Assembly (NCBI GenBank): GCA_900549955.1
Contig: URQH01000029.1
Span: 1-16,659 of the forward strand
Source of the DNA: an uncultured Eubacteriales bacterium
GTDB taxonomy: Bacteria > Bacillota > Clostridia > Christensenellales > CAG-138
Direction: 5' to 3'
Length of the DNA: 16,659 nucleotides
Part shown: positions 6,619 to 13,823 of the stretch, one piece after another
Layout: each line of letters opens with the position of its first letter
Position numbering within the stretch: position 1 is the stretch's first letter
Translations under genes and position numbers: made by a program
The notes under the pieces: model-generated
The model's database searches: none
What the model was told of the DNA's origin: nothing
The model's input: only the letters and a program-made list of their open reading frames with translations

Positions 6619-7779
6619 ATGGAACTGTCCAGACAGATCGCGGAGAAAATCGTTGCAGAGGTCAACCATATCATTCCACAGAAGATCAACCTGATGGATC
6701 CACGCGGGATCATCATCGCTTCGACCGATCCCGCGCGTGTCGGCGCGTTTCACGGGGGCGCTTACCGCATCGTCTCGGAGGGCCTGTCCGAGGTGGTTGT
6801 GCACCGCGACGGCGAGTATGCCGGCGCGCTGCGCGGGCTGAACTTTCCACTTGTGATGGGCGGGCGGACGTTGGGCGTGCTGGGCATCACCGGCGGGTAT
6901 GCGGAGATCGTAGACAGCGCGCGCATCATCCAGCGCATGACGGAATTGCTGTTGTCCGAGGCGTACCATGCCGAGCGGCGCGTAGTAGGCGAGAACGTGC
7001 GCAACGGCTATCTGGACGAATGGCTCAACGGCGACCGCAAAAATCTCAACGCCGCGTTTGTGGAGCGCGGCCTTGCGCTGCGCATGGACGTCACTGTGCC
7101 GCGCCGTGTGCTGGCCTGTTGTGTGTATGAGCCGGCGCGCACGCAGGACTGGGAGGCGCTGCACGACATCAACGGCGCCGAGCAGGAGATCCGCCGGTTC
7201 ATTGCCAATGCCGATCGAAACAACCTGTTTTTGAAGACGCCGTCCGGCCTCGTCTGTCTCGTGACGCTGCAGCACGACGAGGAACTGGTCGCCATGGCCG
7301 AAGCCCTGCGCGCGGCGGTGGAAAAGTCGTTTCCGAACCTGCGGCTCGCCGTCGGCATCGACGACCGGGTCGGCGGGTTTGAAACGATGCACGTCAACAG
7401 CGTCAAGGCGCAGCGGGCGCTGGCCGCCTGCATGCGTACGCACAAGTGGGGGGTACGGCTCTACGGCGACCTGAACATGGAGGTCTTTGCCGGTGCGGTG
7501 GACGGCATGACAAAGCTCGAATATGTGCGCAAGATCATGCGCGGCTTTTCCGATGCCGAGATCGCGCGGCTGTTGCCGGTGCTGGAGGTGTTCTATGATC
7601 ACGACGGTTCGCTCAGCCGTGCCGCGGAGGCGCTTTATATCCATCGGAACACGCTCCAATACAAGCTCCGGCGCATTGCGGAGCGTACCGGATACGACCC
7701 GCGGTCCATCCGGCATTCCACGCTGTTTTACATCGCCATTTACTTTTACCGCGAAGTGTGCGATTTGATGGGCGCTTAA
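6619..7779 (+). CDS. CdaR-family sugar-acid responsive transcriptional regulator
   Basis: 386 residues. An N-terminal sugar diacid recognition domain (about 5-135) has the family opening LSRQIAEKIVAEVNHIIPQKINLMD split by a GIIIAST strand, then HGGAYRIV and FPLVMGGRTLGVLGITG. A central GGDEF-like CdaR region (about 140-300) follows, then a PucR-type HTH (about 325-370, with SRAAEALYIHRNTLQYKL). E. coli CdaR activates galactarate, glucarate and glycerate genes. The adjacent permease and glycerate kinase make a glycerate or related sugar acid the likely signal. ATG 6619 is preferred to an upstream in-frame GTG at 6562 because that one lies inside the promoter, and AAGGGGGG precedes the ATG. No terminator is visible after the stop. 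Confidence 0.93.
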   Translation: MELSRQIAEKIVAEVNHIIPQKINLMDPRGIIIASTDPARVGAFHGGAYRIVSEGLSEVVVHRDGEYAGALRGLNFPLVMGGRTLGVLGITGGYAEIVDSARIIQRMTELLLSEAYHAERRVVGENVRNGYLDEWLNGDRKNLNAAFVERGLALRMDVTVPRRVLACCVYEPARTQDWEALHDINGAEQEIRRFIANADRNNLFLKTPSGLVCLVTLQHDEELVAMAEALRAAVEKSFPNLRLAVGIDDRVGGFETMHVNSVKAQRALAACMRTHKWGVRLYGDLNMEVFAGAVDGMTKLEYVRKIMRGFSDAEIARLLPVLEVFYDHDGSLSRAAEALYIHRNTLQYKLRRIAERTGYDPRSIRHSTLFYIAIYFYREVCDLMGA

Positions 7780-7829
7780 CGCGCCATGCCGCGGGAATCT
7801 TGACGAAAATGGGGCGGTAATTGTCTTGC

Positions 7830-7896
7830 AAAACATATCGGTTTTAAATTTATTGGTCTAAAAAACATATACGTACGCATGACAATGGGCTATAAT
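7830..7896 (+). promoter_or_regulatory. Permease promoter with tandem candidate operator
   Basis: A consensus -10 TATAAT (7891-7896) lies 60 bases before the permease ATG, but the -35 position (7868-7873) is poor. The 9-mer AAAACATAT occurs at 7830-7838 and 7862-7870, 32 bases apart on the same face of the helix. The second copy overlaps the -35 zone and the first lies upstream, as expected for an activator-dependent promoter. The stretch is markedly AT-rich. The CdaR-type protein encoded just upstream is the obvious candidate binder; this is inference. Confidence 0.6.
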
Positions 7897-7955
7897 CAGG
7901 GTGTCTAATCAATCCGCACGTCAGCGGAATCATCATGGATAGGAGAAAAAGGAAT

Positions 7956-9308
7956 ATGACAGGCATCCCACTGATGATTGCCTTTGTCGTCTGCATTGTG
8001 CTGATGATTCTGGCAATTTCCAAGCTCAAGGTTCACCCGTTTCTTTCCATTCTCGCGGTATCGCTGTTGCTGGCGATTCTTGGCGGCATTCCCCTGCCGG
8101 ACATTCCGACCGTCATCGGGCAGGGCTTTTCCGGCACGTTTACGAGCATCGGCATCGTAATCATCCTCGGCGCGCTCGTCGGCACGCTGCTGGAGGTGTC
8201 GGGCGCGGCGCTCAAGATGTCCGACTGCGTGGTCCGGCTGGTCGGCAAAAAGCATCCGGAGCTCGCGATGCTCATCATGGGCTGGATCGTGTCCATCCCC
8301 GTGTTCTGTGACTCCGGTTTCGTCATTCTGAACCCGATCCGCAAGGCGCTCGTGCAGCGCACGCGCAAGTCGTCCGTGGCGTGCACGGTGGCGCTTTCCA
8401 TGGGCCTGTACATTTCGCACTGCTTCATCCCGCCGACGCCCGGCCCCATCGCCGCGGCCAACACGCTCGGCGTGGGCAACCATCTGCTGCTGGTCATGGG
8501 CCTCGGGGCGCTGCTGTCCATCCCGCCGCTCATCGCGGGATACATCTTTGCGGTGCGCGTGGGCAAAAAGGTGCGCGCTGCGGACGAAGCCGATGCCAAC
8601 GACGCCACGGTCAAGACGTATGAGGAGCTCGTGGCCAGCTATGGCAAGCTGCCCAACGCCTTCCTGTCGTTTGCCCCCATCGTCGTGCCGATCCTGTTGA
8701 TGGGCCTTGCGTCCGCGTTTTCCATGGCGGGGCTTGCGGTGCCCTTCGTGCAGTTCCTCGGTACGCCGATCATTGCTCTGGCGGTGGGCGCCGTGCTGGG
8801 CGTGATTCTGCTGGCCGCGCAAAAGGGCATGCAGGGCTTCTACAAGCTCACGGATGACACGCTCCGCGTCACCGGCCCGATCCTGTTCGTGACGGCCGCC
8901 GGCGGCGTGCTCGGCAAGGTGATCTCCTCCACCAGCATGGTGGAATACATCACGGCCAACGCGGAGGTGCTCTCGACCATCGGCATCTTCTTCCCGTTCC
9001 TGCTCGCTGCAATCCTCAAGTGCGCGCAGGGTTCGTCCACCGTGGCCATCACGACCACTGCCGGCATCATGGCGCCCATGATGGAGGTGCTGGGCCTTGG
9101 CACGCCGGTGCTGGGCGCATTGACGGTCATTGCCATCGGCGCCGGCGCCATGACGGTGTCGCATGCGAACGACAGCTACTTCTGGGTGGTGACGAACTTC
9201 GGCGAGATGAAGGTGGAGGACGGTTACAAGACGCAGACGCTCGGCACGCTGGTCATCGGCCTGGCCTCCATGGTCGGCGTGTTCATCGTGTGGATGTTCC
9301 TGCACTGA
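7956..9308 (+). CDS. GntP-family gluconate/sugar-acid permease
   Basis: 450 residues, nearly all hydrophobic, with about 12-14 membrane segments: the size and pattern of GntP proton symporters. Recognisable family stretches are KLKVHPFLSIL, GQGFSGTFTSIGIVIILG, SIPVFCDSGFVIL, HCFIPPTPGPIAAA and, late in the protein, CAQGSSTVAITTTAGI and SHANDSYFWVV. ATG 7956 is chosen because AGGAGAAAAAGGA precedes it. An in-frame start seven codons earlier would remove that site. Members carry gluconate, other aldonates or glycerate. The kinase downstream and the sugar-acid regulator upstream suggest glycerate or a compound that yields it. It is co-oriented with the kinase across a 94-base gap holding a hairpin. 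Confidence 0.95.
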   Translation: MTGIPLMIAFVVCIVLMILAISKLKVHPFLSILAVSLLLAILGGIPLPDIPTVIGQGFSGTFTSIGIVIILGALVGTLLEVSGAALKMSDCVVRLVGKKHPELAMLIMGWIVSIPVFCDSGFVILNPIRKALVQRTRKSSVACTVALSMGLYISHCFIPPTPGPIAAANTLGVGNHLLLVMGLGALLSIPPLIAGYIFAVRVGKKVRAADEADANDATVKTYEELVASYGKLPNAFLSFAPIVVPILLMGLASAFSMAGLAVPFVQFLGTPIIALAVGAVLGVILLAAQKGMQGFYKLTDDTLRVTGPILFVTAAGGVLGKVISSTSMVEYITANAEVLSTIGIFFPFLLAAILKCAQGSSTVAITTTAGIMAPMMEVLGLGTPVLGALTVIAIGAGAMTVSHANDSYFWVVTNFGEMKVEDGYKTQTLGTLVIGLASMVGVFIVWMFLH

Positions 9309-9344
9309 GAACGGTTTACCCTGTGTGTGAAACAAAATGACGCA

Positions 9345-9375
9345 GCCGGGCGGCGGCATTATGCCGCCGCCCGGC
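9345..9375 (+). repeat. Perfect GC-rich inverted repeat between permease and kinase genes
   Basis: 15-base arms (9345-9359 and 9361-9375) are perfectly complementary around a single base, giving a 13-bp stem with an ATTAT loop in RNA. No T run follows, so it is not a simple terminator. It probably stabilises the upstream message or sets the permease to kinase ratio. The kinase start lies 27 bases downstream. Confidence 0.8.
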
Positions 9376-9402
9376 CGCGCCCAACGGGAAAGGAGAAGTG
9401 CT

Positions 9403-10635
9403 ATGGATCTCAAACGGGACGCTGACGCCATTATCGCGGCTGCGCTACATGCGGCCATGCCGGATACCGCAGTGCAGAAGGCGCTTGAAAGCCTGCCCGA
9501 ATGTCGTGGGCGGCTCGTGCTCGTAGCGGCCGGCAAGGCGGCCTGGCAGATGGCCGCGGCGGCGCTTGCCGCGCTGGACGGGCGCGTGGACGGTGGCGTC
9601 GTCATCACCAAGTATGGCCATTCGCGCGGCGAGCTGCCGGGGGTACGCGTCTTTGAGGCCGGGCATCCCGTGCCGGACGAAAATTCCTATCGTGCGACGC
9701 AGGCGGCCATCGACCTGGTCGAACCGTTGACGGCGGACGACCTCGTGCTGTTCCTGCTCTCGGGCGGCGGCTCCGCGCTGTTTGAAAAGCCGCTCATCCC
9801 CGGAGAAGAACTGGCTGAACTGACCCGCCGCCTGCTGGCCAGCGGCGCGGACATTGTGGAGATCAACACGATCCGCAAGCGCCTGTCCGCCGTCAAGGGA
9901 GGGCGCTTTGCAGAGTTGTGCGCGCCTGCGCACGTGTTTTCCATCGTGCTGTCCGACATCATCGGTGACCCGCTGGATATGATCGCCTCCGGCCCGGCGT
10001 ATCCCGACAGCTCGACCGCGGAACAGGCGGTGCGCATTGCAGAAAAATATGGGTTGCCGCTCTCGAGCAAAGCGGACGCGCTGCTCAGGACGGAGACCCC
10101 CAAGAAGCTGGAACACGTGGAGACGCATGTGACCGGCAGCGTGCGGCAGCTGTGTGCGGCTGCGGAGACGACGTGCCGTACGCTCGGTTACCGGCCGGTG
10201 GTGCTGACCGCGAGCCTCTGCTGCGAGGCGCGCGAGGCGGGCAGCTTCTTTGCCTCCATTGCCGCATATCATCAGGACGCGGGCGAGTCCGTGGCGTTCA
10301 TCGCCGGCGGCGAGACGGTGGTGCACCTGCGCGGCACGGGCATGGGCGGGCGCAACCAGGAGTTGGCGCTCGCTGCGGCGCAGGGGATCGCGGGCATGGA
10401 GGGGACGGCGCTGTTTTCGCTGGGGTCCGATGGCACGGACGGCCCGACGGACGCGGCGGGCGGCTATGTGGACGGAGGGACGAACGCGGTGCTGCAGGAA
10501 AAGGGCATCCACATTGCCGACGTGCTGGCAGACAACGACGCATACCATGCGCTGCGCGAGGTGGACGGCCTGCTCATGACCGGCGCCACGGGCACGAACG
10601 TGAACGACCTGACGGTGCTGCTCATCCGCCGCTGA
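9403..10635 (+). CDS. Glycerate 2-kinase, class II (DUF4147/MOFRL)
   Basis: 410 residues. The N-terminal DUF4147 domain (about 5-230) shows VAAGKAAWQMA, AGHPVPDENSYRAT, FLLSGGGSALFEKP, INTIRKRLSAVKGG and VLSDIIGDPLDMIASGP. The C-terminal MOFRL domain (about 295-405) shows GGETVVHLRGTGMGGRNQE, SLGSDGTDGPTDAAGG and MTGATGTNVNDL. The family phosphorylates D-glycerate with ATP, usually to 2-phosphoglycerate, which enters lower glycolysis through enolase. Length is typical, and the Lys, Gly-rich and Asp motifs are intact. ATG 9403 follows AAAGGAG with good spacing. It follows the GntP-family permease and probably shares its transcript, so imported substrate is phosphorylated at once. The alternative name hydroxypyruvate reductase, used for old homologues, is not favoured. 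Confidence 0.94.
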   Translation: MDLKRDADAIIAAALHAAMPDTAVQKALESLPECRGRLVLVAAGKAAWQMAAAALAALDGRVDGGVVITKYGHSRGELPGVRVFEAGHPVPDENSYRATQAAIDLVEPLTADDLVLFLLSGGGSALFEKPLIPGEELAELTRRLLASGADIVEINTIRKRLSAVKGGRFAELCAPAHVFSIVLSDIIGDPLDMIASGPAYPDSSTAEQAVRIAEKYGLPLSSKADALLRTETPKKLEHVETHVTGSVRQLCAAAETTCRTLGYRPVVLTASLCCEAREAGSFFASIAAYHQDAGESVAFIAGGETVVHLRGTGMGGRNQELALAAAQGIAGMEGTALFSLGSDGTDGPTDAAGGYVDGGTNAVLQEKGIHIADVLADNDAYHALREVDGLLMTGATGTNVNDLTVLLIRR

Positions 10636-10779
10636 AGCGCGTGCCTGCCGCCCCGCGCGCTGCAGCGGGATGCGGGCAGCCGGCTGCCCCGATGGTGCCA
10701 CGGCCGCACCCTGCGCCTTGCGCGGCCCGCACGGGTGGGTTTCGTGCCTGCCTGTGAAAAGCGTGCCATAATACGGAAA

Positions 10780-10819
10780 ATTCCCGCCGCCGCCGGGCTT
10801 GCACGGCGGCGGCGGGAAT
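10780..10819. repeat. 16-bp inverted repeat enclosing the -35 box of the scaffold promoter
   Basis: Arms 10780-10795 and 10804-10819 pair perfectly and leave an 8-base loop. The -35 hexamer TTGCAC lies across the loop and the last base of the right arm's stem. It could be an operator, a terminator for an upstream transcript without a clear T run on the + strand, or both. Confidence 0.75.
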
Positions 10820-10827
10820 GCTATACT
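10799..10827 (+). promoter_or_regulatory. Promoter of the scaffold/GGGtGRT operon
   Basis: TTGCAC (10799-10804), 17-base spacer, TATACT (10822-10827). Start of RNA near 10834 would give a leader of about 63 bases before the scaffold ATG. The promoter is unusual in that the spacer is one arm of an inverted repeat. Confidence 0.78.
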
Positions 10828-10897
10828 GTAACATGAACGAATGTGGACATTGCGACGGGACAGGCCTGCCGCAAAAGAATAAAGGAGGAGTTCCATC

Positions 10898-11590
10898 ATG
10901 CAGTATTCCCGCGATGTGGAAGAAATGGTCTGCGTCTTGAAGGGCGCAAAGCACGATCCCGCGCCGATCCCCGAAGAGGGCAAGTGGGTCAAGGCCAAGC
11001 AGATCGGCGATATCAGCGGCCTGACGCACGGCGTCGGCTGGTGCGCGCCGCAGCAGGGCGCGTGCAAACTGACGCTCAACGTCAAGAACGGCGTCATCGA
11101 AGAGGCGCTCGTGGAGACGCTGGGCTGCTCCGGCATGACGCACTCGGCCGCCATGGCCGCGGAGATCCTGCCCGGCAAGACCATCCTGGAGGCGCTCAAC
11201 TCTGACCTCGTGTGCGACGCGATCAATACCGCCATGCGCGAGCTGTTCCTGCAGATCGTGTACGGCCGCACGCAGAGCGCGTTTTCCGACGACGGCCTGC
11301 CCATCGGCGCGGGCCTCGAAGACCTCGGCAAGGGGCTACGCTCCCAGATCGGCACCATGTACGGCACGCGCGCCAAGGGCCCGCGCTACCTCGAGATGGC
11401 GGAGGGCTATTGCCTGGGCATCGGCCTCGACGAGAACGGCGAGATCATCGGCTACAAGTTCGTGAACCTGGGCAAGATGATGGACGCCATCAAGAAGGGC
11501 GTGGACCCCAAGGAGGCGTACGAGCAGAACATCGGCACTTATGGCCGTTTCGACCAGGCGGCCAAGGTGATCGACCCGCGCAAGCAGTAA
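10898..11590 (+). CDS. IscU/NifU-like iron-sulfur cluster assembly scaffold protein
   Basis: 230 residues. The N-terminal two-thirds resembles the NifU_N/IscU scaffold fold. After an N-terminal lead come GWCAPQQGACKLTLNVKNG (47-65), LGCSGMTHSAAMAAEIL (75-91), which corresponds to the GCG..AxASSS helix of IscU, and C106 at the position of the third IscU ligand. Cys49 or Cys56, Cys77 and Cys106 could hold a cluster. The usual HCS motif is absent. An extra C-terminal region of about 100 residues (YLEMAEGYCLGIGLDENGEI) sets it apart from short IscU. It is co-transcribed with a GGGtGRT-family gene 13 bases downstream, a pairing known from annotation of anaerobes. AAAGGAGG nine bases before ATG 10898 supports the start. 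No cysteine desulfurase is nearby. Confidence 0.88.
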   Translation: MQYSRDVEEMVCVLKGAKHDPAPIPEEGKWVKAKQIGDISGLTHGVGWCAPQQGACKLTLNVKNGVIEEALVETLGCSGMTHSAAMAAEILPGKTILEALNSDLVCDAINTAMRELFLQIVYGRTQSAFSDDGLPIGAGLEDLGKGLRSQIGTMYGTRAKGPRYLEMAEGYCLGIGLDENGEIIGYKFVNLGKMMDAIKKGVDPKEAYEQNIGTYGRFDQAAKVIDPRKQ

Positions 11591-11603
11591 GGGGAGGTAC
11601 AGC

Positions 11604-12602
11604 ATGATTACGTTTGAAGGATACGAGAGAAGAATCGATAAGATCAACGCCGTCCTCGCCGAAAACGGCATCGACGGGCTGGAAGACGCCAAGCGCATCT
11701 GCGATGCGGCGGGCGTCGACGCTGCTGGCATCGTGAAGGGCATCCAGCCCATCGCGTTTGAAAACGCGTGCTGGGCGTATACCACCGGCGCCGCGATCGC
11801 GCTCAAGAAGGGCGTCAAGACCGCCGCCGAGGCGGCCGAGCAGATCGGCGTCGGGCTGCAGGCGTTCTGCATCCCCGGTTCCGTGGCGGACCAGCGTGCC
11901 GTCGGCCGCGGCCACGGCAACCTGGCGGCCATGCTGCTGCGCGAAGAGACGCACTGCTTTGCGTTCCTCGCCGGGCACGAGAGCTTTGCGGCGGCGGAAG
12001 GCGCCATCGGCATCGCGCGCACGGCCAACAAGGTGCGCAAGCAGCCGCTGCAGGTCATCCTGAACGGCCTTGGCAAGGACGCGGCGTACATCATCTCGCG
12101 CATCAACGGCTTTACGCACGTCGAGACCGAGTACGACTATCATACCGGCGAGCTGAAGGTCGTCTCCACCCGCGCGTTCTCCGAGGGCGACCGCGCCAAG
12201 GTGCGCTGCTACGGCGCGGACGACGTGAACGAGGGCGTGGCGATCATGCGCCACGAGAGCGTGGACGTGTCCATCACCGGCAACTCCACGAACCCGACGC
12301 GCTTCCAGCATCCGGTGGCCGGCACCTATAAGAAGTGGTGCTGGGAGAACGGCAAGAAATACTTCTCCGTCGCCTCCGGCGGCGGTACGGGCCGCACGCT
12401 GCACCCGGACAACATGGCCGCCGGCCCCGCCTCCTACGGCATGACCGACACCATGGGCCGCATGCACAGCGACGCGCAGTTTGCGGGCAGCTCGTCCGTC
12501 CCGGCGCACGTGGAGATGATGGGCCTCATCGGCATGGGCAACAACCCCATGGTCGGCGCGACCGTCGCCGTCGCCGTGGCCATCGAGGAAGCGGTGAAGT
12601 AA
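11604..12602 (+). CDS. GGGtGRT-family protein
   Basis: 332 residues, named for the motif GGGTGRT seen at 259-265. Other conserved-looking stretches are AFENACWAYTTGAAIALKKG (51-70), FCIPGSVADQRAVGRGHGNL (88-107), ITGNSTNPTRFQHPVAGTYK (224-243) and a C-terminal Gly/Met-rich segment (MMGLIGMGNNPMVGATVAVA). Six cysteines occur (33, 56, 89, 118, 202, 246), several inside these stretches. There is no signal or membrane segment. The function is not established. The constant neighbour, an IscU-like scaffold, suggests a role in building, storing or using an Fe-S or other metal-sulfur centre. ATG 11604 has GGGGAGG six bases upstream. The family assignment is confident, and the role is inference. Confidence 0.92.
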   Translation: MITFEGYERRIDKINAVLAENGIDGLEDAKRICDAAGVDAAGIVKGIQPIAFENACWAYTTGAAIALKKGVKTAAEAAEQIGVGLQAFCIPGSVADQRAVGRGHGNLAAMLLREETHCFAFLAGHESFAAAEGAIGIARTANKVRKQPLQVILNGLGKDAAYIISRINGFTHVETEYDYHTGELKVVSTRAFSEGDRAKVRCYGADDVNEGVAIMRHESVDVSITGNSTNPTRFQHPVAGTYKKWCWENGKKYFSVASGGGTGRTLHPDNMAAGPASYGMTDTMGRMHSDAQFAGSSSVPAHVEMMGLIGMGNNPMVGATVAVAVAIEEAVK

Positions 12603-12634
12603 CCGCATTCGGCCCGGATACGCATAGAACAGAC

Positions 12635-12673
12635 CGCCGCCCTGCCCCCGCATTTTGCGGAGGCAGGGCGGCG
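12635..12673 (+). terminator. Hairpin terminator of the scaffold/GGGtGRT operon
   Basis: A 12-bp perfect stem (12635-12646 with 12662-12673), one mismatch, then a 5-bp inner stem closes on TTT. The tail ATTTCTA is only partly T-rich. It lies 33 bases after the stop and faces a convergent gene. Confidence 0.7.
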
Positions 12674-12752
12674 ATTTCTACTGGGTGACATTCGGACAGC
12701 GGGACGCGGCGCCTTGCCGGTTGCGCATCCTTCAGATCCACATTGCAGACCC

Positions 12753-13436
12753 TTATACGTCGTCTACGTCGTCGCCTGTATTCCGCTCCTGTAATGTGTC
12801 ATAGACCACTTCCAGAAGCCCGATGGAGTTGATGGGGTAGAGGTCGACCGAGTCCAGATACCAGGTTGTCCCTCTCTGATACAGAATAAAACGGAGATCA
12901 TATCGATTTCTGGTTGCACCATCCTTGCTTTTGATGGTCATCTGCGTTTCTACAATTTTGATGGCGGAAAGCTCGTCCACAAAGTCGTTCAGAAACTCCG
13001 TCATACCGATGGACTCTTCTTCGTTTTCAGCCTTTCTCAGCAGCTGATACAGCGCAAGGTCGCCCAGGTCGGTGGTATCGTCTATGTAGAGATTTCCCCT
13101 GGTTACCGTGAAGCCATCGTCGAATTCATAGATCAGATCGTCGTAAAATTTCAGAAAGTCTTCCTGCCCCGAAATGTCTTCCTCAAAATTTTCCCGCACT
13201 TCTTTCTGCTCTGTCGCAGACAGGCTGTAGTTGGGCAAGGCGGCGTCAAAATAAGCCTCAGCAGACTGCATGTCAAACATGCCGGCCAGCTGTTTTGCAT
13301 TTCCCGTCCGGATGGCTTGCAGCGTGCCGTCGATGATACCGGTATAAGAGCTCGACGCGCTGCATCCAATCAGCCATAGGGCAGAGAGACAGGCGAGCGC
13401 TACAACCATTCCCCGTTCCATCCATTTCCGTTTCAT
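12753..13436 (-). CDS. Putative lipoprotein of unknown function
   Basis: 227 residues. A basic start (MKRKWMER), a hydrophobic core and the lipobox LIGC (22-25) mark a type II signal peptide. The mature part is acidic and has the look of small secreted clostridial lipoproteins with a cystatin/NTF2-like fold: helical GNAKQLAGMFD early, a Glu-rich middle, then alternating strands ending in TTWYLDSVDLYPIN. No enzyme motif is seen. ATG 13436 has AAAGGAG ten bases upstream. It begins 15 bases after the stop of the 73-residue gene, so the two are an operon. Third-position base use is less GC-rich than in the housekeeping genes around it, hinting at acquisition. The C-terminus is strongly acidic (TGDDVDDV). 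Confidence 0.85.
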   Translation of the reverse strand: MKRKWMERGMVVALACLSALWLIGCSASSSYTGIIDGTLQAIRTGNAKQLAGMFDMQSAEAYFDAALPNYSLSATEQKEVRENFEEDISGQEDFLKFYDDLIYEFDDGFTVTRGNLYIDDTTDLGDLALYQLLRKAENEEESIGMTEFLNDFVDELSAIKIVETQMTIKSKDGATRNRYDLRFILYQRGTTWYLDSVDLYPINSIGLLEVVYDTLQERNTGDDVDDV

Positions 13437-13451
13437 CCGTTTTCTTCTCCT

Positions 13452-13673
13452 TTATCCTGAAATTTTTATAAACTGGACCGTCTTCTCCTGCACCTCCAGC
13501 CGATACCCATACTCCCGGCTTTTCCTTGCCAATGCGGAACGGCTGAGCAAATACGAAGCGTCCTTTGGCAGCGGAATTCCCGCCTTTGCCTGGTATTGCG
13601 CGTCCGTTAAGGAAAAGTTTTCACGGGAAAGGAGCAATGGCTCGATGGCGTCCAATTTGGGTCGCTTGCCCAT
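13452..13673 (-). CDS. Small conserved-looking protein of unknown function, first in lipoprotein operon
   Basis: 73 residues, basic, soluble, with an N-terminal helix-rich part (MGKRPKLDAIEPLLLSREN) and a SLTDAQYQAKAGIPLPKDA segment that resembles the start of a small DNA-binding or excisionase-like fold. It ends in a strand-like EKTVQFIKISG. It is accepted as a gene because a near-perfect Shine-Dalgarno (AAGGAGGTGA) sits six bases before ATG 13673, a near-consensus promoter lies 49 bases upstream, and the lipoprotein follows after 15 bases. I do not recognise a family, and the DNA-binding suggestion is weak. Confidence 0.75.
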   Translation of the reverse strand: MGKRPKLDAIEPLLLSRENFSLTDAQYQAKAGIPLPKDASYLLSRSALARKSREYGYRLEVQEKTVQFIKISG

Positions 13674-13721
13674 GCGAGCTCACCTCCTTCCAGACATAGA
13701 ATACAAATCCCACCTTTCGAC

Positions 13722-13750
13722 ATTATACATCCTTAAAATCTATATTGCAA
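13722..13750 (-). promoter_or_regulatory. Promoter of the 73-residue protein/lipoprotein operon
   Basis: TTGCAA (13750-13745), 17-base spacer, TATAAT (13727-13722) on the minus strand. It is near consensus and AT-rich throughout, in a gap shared with a divergent HTH regulator gene. Confidence 0.85.
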
Positions 13751-13807
13751 GGCATATGTATCCTGATTTTCCACGGAAATAATGGGGGAAATACTAAAAT
13801 GATAGGG

Positions 13808-13817
13808 AAAGGCGGTG
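13808..13817 (+). promoter_or_regulatory. Ribosome binding site that favours a TTG start
   Basis: AAAGGCGGTG differs by one base from the ideal AAAGGAGGTG and stands five bases before TTG 13824. The in-frame GTG at 13815 lies inside this site, so the TTG is the better start for the HTH gene. The second HTH gene has almost the same leader (14745-14755). Confidence 0.55.
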
Positions 13818-13823
13818 CGTGGT

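Noticed and set aside
6484..7836. Upstream half of a long minus strand frame (5830-7836) antisense to the CdaR-type gene
   Set aside because: His/Arg-rich text without a fold signature, complementary to a well recognised regulator. The real gene begins at ATG 6483 with its own ribosome site and promoter.
7905..9611. 568-codon minus strand frame opposite the permease
   Set aside because: His/Asp/Arg-rich low-complexity translation, a typical antisense shadow of a GC-rich membrane protein gene. No ribosome site at its start.
10636..10779. Terminator of the glycerate kinase gene
   Set aside because: A 16-base perfect palindrome (10,674-10,689) and other GC-rich stems are present, but none is followed by a T run, so no terminator is called.
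9445..11376. 643-codon minus strand frame opposite glycerate kinase and scaffold genes
   Set aside because: It spans two convincing + strand genes and the promoter between them, and shows no family motif.
11490..12653. 387-codon minus strand frame opposite the GGGtGRT gene
   Set aside because: Shadow composition (Arg, Ala, His), no supporting start signal, and the + strand carries the diagnostic motif.
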